From Pseudomonadota bacterium (GTDB lineage Bacteria; Pseudomonadota; Alphaproteobacteria; Sphingomonadales; Sphingomonadaceae), in assembly GCA_023427285.1 (NCBI GenBank), contig JAEZBH010000157.1, positions 1 to 10,083 on the forward strand: a DNA stretch of 10,083 nt, given 5' to 3'. The notes beneath the pieces were generated by a model, which saw nothing but the letters and a program-made list of their open reading frames with translations, ran no database searches and had not been told where the DNA came from. A program made the position numbers and the translations under genes. This document shows positions 6,347-10,083 of this stretch, piece by piece. Each line of letters starts with the position of its first letter. Position 1 is the stretch's first letter.

Positions 6347-6347
<1 letters not shown>
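5997..6347 (-). CDS. Small winged-helix-like protein coupled to the oxidoreductase
   Basis: A 116-residue protein that I cannot name. Its ATG (6347-6345) overlaps the TAA of the oxidoreductase gene as TAATG, and GAGG lies about 7 bases before it, so it is almost certainly translated with that gene. It starts with an acidic helix (1-20). A helical block with a helix-turn-helix look (about 41-68, LATLARMLDLPLALAVRAA) comes next, then a beta-wing-like strand pair (about 73-98, ending VLVLTPAGVWLA) as in MarR-like winged helices. The tail (104-116) is polar, charged and lies over the 3' end of fdhD. It has no Cys, no signal and no membrane segment. It might regulate the operon, or be a partner or chaperone of the enzyme that reuses a winged-helix fold. 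A longer reading from an ATG at 6431 would overlap the enzyme gene by 85 bases and is unlikely. Confidence 0.7.
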
Positions 6348-8707
<2,360 letters not shown>

Positions 8708-8850
8708 ACCGGCAACTGTTTCCCTGAATGAACGACAGATGCAAGCCCTTGGTGCAAAAGCTGCGATGCCCAAGGCGCTGACTGCGGCGGAATGTGTCCG
8801 GATAGATCGCCTTGATCCGCAAGGATAGCCCTGGAGAAGTCCCAGAGGGT

Positions 8851-8871
8851 CGGGCCGGAGCCTGCGGCCCG
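8851..8871. repeat. Perfect 7-base-pair GC hairpin
   Basis: CGGGCCG (8851-8857) and CGGCCCG (8865-8871) flank the loop GAGCCTG. No T-run follows on either strand. It lies in the divergent spacer, 87 bases before the hydrolase ATG and 144 bases upstream of the oxidoreductase ATG. Confidence 0.4.
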
Positions 8872-8886
8872 CCTGCCAAAATATTC

Positions 8887-8901
8887 TTGCCTTAACGGCA
8901 A
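8887..8901. promoter_or_regulatory. TTGCC-N5-GGCAA palindrome, possible operator
   Basis: Five-base arms, TTGCC (8887-8891) and GGCAA (8897-8901), flank TTAAC beside the only AT-rich tract of the spacer. The position between divergent genes suits a regulator site, and the winged-helix protein at 5997-6347 is one possible binder. That link is a guess. Confidence 0.25.
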
Positions 8902-8957
8902 ATGCGCCGCCCAATGCAGGGGGTGTAAATGGGCCGGGGCAAATGGGGAGATGGACC

Positions 8958-10083
8958 ATGGGATTGAACGGGGTTGTGGCCGGACTGCTGGCAACGGGCT
9001 GTTTCCTGCTGGTGTCGGGGGCTGGCGCTGCCGCGCCGCAGGCGGAGACGCCGCAAGTCCGCAAGAGTGCGGATCAAAAGCCGAAGCCGGATGCCCGTCA
9101 TCCCATCGCCCACATTGATTTTGCGCCGCTGGACCCCAACCGTATCAGCACATGGAGCGCTGAGGAGAAGCGGATCGGTTTCCGCCACACCGAGCGCCTC
9201 TCTCCCGGTCATCTGGTCAAGCGCGGGCAGCAGGTCAGCCCGCTGCCGCTGGCCAAGCAGCCTTTGGCGCTTCACTTCACCCATGCGGGCAAGACGTGGA
9301 ATACAGAGAGCTTCATGGCGGCCAATGACGTGGCGGGCGTGCTCGTCCTCCACAAGGGGCGTGTCGTGCTGGAGCGTTATGGGCTGGGCTTCGGCGAGAC
9401 GCAGCGCTGGGTGTCGTTCTCGCTCGCCAAGTCCGTTACGTCCTCGCTGGTCGGCGCGGCGGTGGCGCAGGGGCATATCAAGAGCGTCGATGATCCCGTC
9501 ACGCGCTATCTGCCCGAGCTGAAAGGCTCGGCCTATGACGGCGTGACGCTGCGCCAGTTGCTGACCATGACCTCGGGCGTGGGCTGGAGCGGCAACGCCG
9601 CCGATCCCAAGTCTGATGCCGCCCGTTATCTCAGCATTGCCTCCGGCAAGGAGGGGGCGGCAAGCCTGATCGGTCTGGCGCAGGGGCTGGGCCGCATCCA
9701 CGCGCCCGGCACCGTCTTTAATTACAACACGCTGGAGACCGGCCTGCTGGGCGCGGCGGTCAGCGCTGCCACCGGCAAGCGCCTCGATCGCTACCTGTCT
9801 GACACGCTCTGGGCGCCGCTCGGCATGGAGCAGGAAGCCTTCCTTGGGTTCCGCAGCCGGGAGGCGGGCGCAGATGCGTTTGCGGGCAGCAACATGGCGG
9901 CAACCTTGCGCGATTATGGCCGCTTCGCCCGCTTCATGCTGGAGGGCGGGCGCATCAAGGGCAAGCCTGTCCTGCCTGAAGGGTGGCTGGAAGATGCGCT
10001 TTCGGCAACGGCGGCGTCCCGCGCTCAAAATCATCGTTACGGCTACCAGTGGTGGCTCCATGACGATGGCCGCTACGAGGCGT
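8958..10083 (+). CDS. Secreted serine hydrolase, beta-lactamase class C / NylB-like (3' end cut)
   Basis: The first 375 codons are present; the gene runs off the window. It belongs to the serine beta-lactamase-like superfamily, which holds class C beta-lactamases, penicillin-binding esterases and 6-aminohexanoate-dimer hydrolases. The actual substrate cannot be told. The nucleophile motif SLAK has S155 and K158. The second active-site motif is the Tyr of FNYNT (Y256, N257). YLPELKGSAYDGVTLRQLLTMTSGVGW and WWLHDDGRY are typical of the NylB-like branch. The N-terminus is a hydrophobic Sec-type signal ending AGAAA (cleavage near residue 25), so the enzyme is probably periplasmic or secreted. The chosen ATG has GGGGAG 7 bases upstream. 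An in-frame ATG at 8943 would add MGRWT and supply the Arg usual in a signal n-region, but its ribosome site is poor. Confidence 0.85.
   Translation, partial: MGLNGVVAGLLATGCFLLVSGAGAAAPQAETPQVRKSADQKPKPDARHPIAHIDFAPLDPNRISTWSAEEKRIGFRHTERLSPGHLVKRGQQVSPLPLAKQPLALHFTHAGKTWNTESFMAANDVAGVLVLHKGRVVLERYGLGFGETQRWVSFSLAKSVTSSLVGAAVAQGHIKSVDDPVTRYLPELKGSAYDGVTLRQLLTMTSGVGWSGNAADPKSDAARYLSIASGKEGAASLIGLAQGLGRIHAPGTVFNYNTLETGLLGAAVSAATGKRLDRYLSDTLWAPLGMEQEAFLGFRSREAGADAFAGSNMAATLRDYGRFARFMLEGGRIKGKPVLPEGWLEDALSATAASRAQNHRYGYQWWLHDDGRYEA

Larger units (their letters stand above)
8708..8957. other. Divergent spacer before the oxidoreductase and the serine hydrolase
   Basis: No gene is convincing here. 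It must hold the promoters of two divergent genes. Visible structure: CTGG/CCAG around 8831-8845, a perfect hairpin at 8851-8871, an AT-rich stretch (8878-8888, AAAATATTCTT) and a TTGCC-N5-GGCAA palindrome (8887-8901). No -35/-10 pair on either strand is good enough to call. Confidence 0.5.

Noticed and set aside
8863..8878. Sigma-54 -24/-12 site before the oxidoreductase (minus, TGGCA...GC)
   Set aside because: GG-N10-GC spacing is present, but the TT of the -12 element is missing. Such matches are common by chance in GC-rich DNA.
8708..9064. 119-codon N-terminal extension of the oxidoreductase
   Set aside because: The frame is open, but the sequence is unlike the family, contains hairpin DNA and overlaps the start of the hydrolase gene. 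The ATG at 8707 fits better.
8892..10061. 389-codon minus-strand frame opposite the serine hydrolase
   Set aside because: The plus strand has a signal peptide and the SxxK and YxN motifs. The minus frame has none.

Overview
The window is GC-rich, bacterial and almost fully coding. Its proteins and gene style fit an alphaproteobacterium, perhaps of Rhodospirillales type. That placement is an inference from how the proteins read; no rRNA or other lineage marker is present. I see no mobile element, CRISPR array, tRNA or rRNA. The genes look chromosomal and metabolic.

Left part (1-321): no protein gene. It holds the tail of a probable terminator from an upstream gene, then a rod-shaped inverted-repeat region (about 83-224) with the closing stem, central bubble and terminal stem layout of 6S RNA. 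A free-standing hairpin and a bidirectional terminator follow. The terminator ends fumA, a class I iron-sulfur fumarase on the minus strand (322-1845).

Middle part (1852-4969): fumA and a PuuB-like FAD amine oxidase (2213-3514, +) diverge from a 360-base spacer. That spacer holds a possible 42-codon leader ORF whose stop overlaps the oxidase start. The oxidase converges on ugd, UDP-glucose 6-dehydrogenase (3641-4969, -), across a bidirectional terminator and a second copy of the GGGTGCAGGGG-type hairpin.

Right part (4970-8707): fdhD (+) and ugd diverge from a spacer with a very GC-rich nested hairpin, two CAGGTT repeats and a plausible promoter. fdhD converges on a minus-strand pair: an FdhF/YdeP-type molybdopterin oxidoreductase (6347-8707) and a small winged-helix-like protein (5997-6347). 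The pair is joined by a TAATG stop/start overlap. FdhD passes sulfur to the molybdenum cofactor of formate-dehydrogenase-type enzymes, so these three genes probably form one functional unit: enzyme, its maturation factor and a possible regulator or partner. The small gene's 3' end runs 77 bases into the 3' end of fdhD on the opposite strand.

Right edge (8958-10083): a secreted serine hydrolase of the class C beta-lactamase/6-aminohexanoate-dimer hydrolase superfamily, cut off by the window end. The most useful second-look items are the 6S-like RNA, the winged-helix protein coupled to the YdeP-type enzyme, and the repeated hairpins next to terminators.
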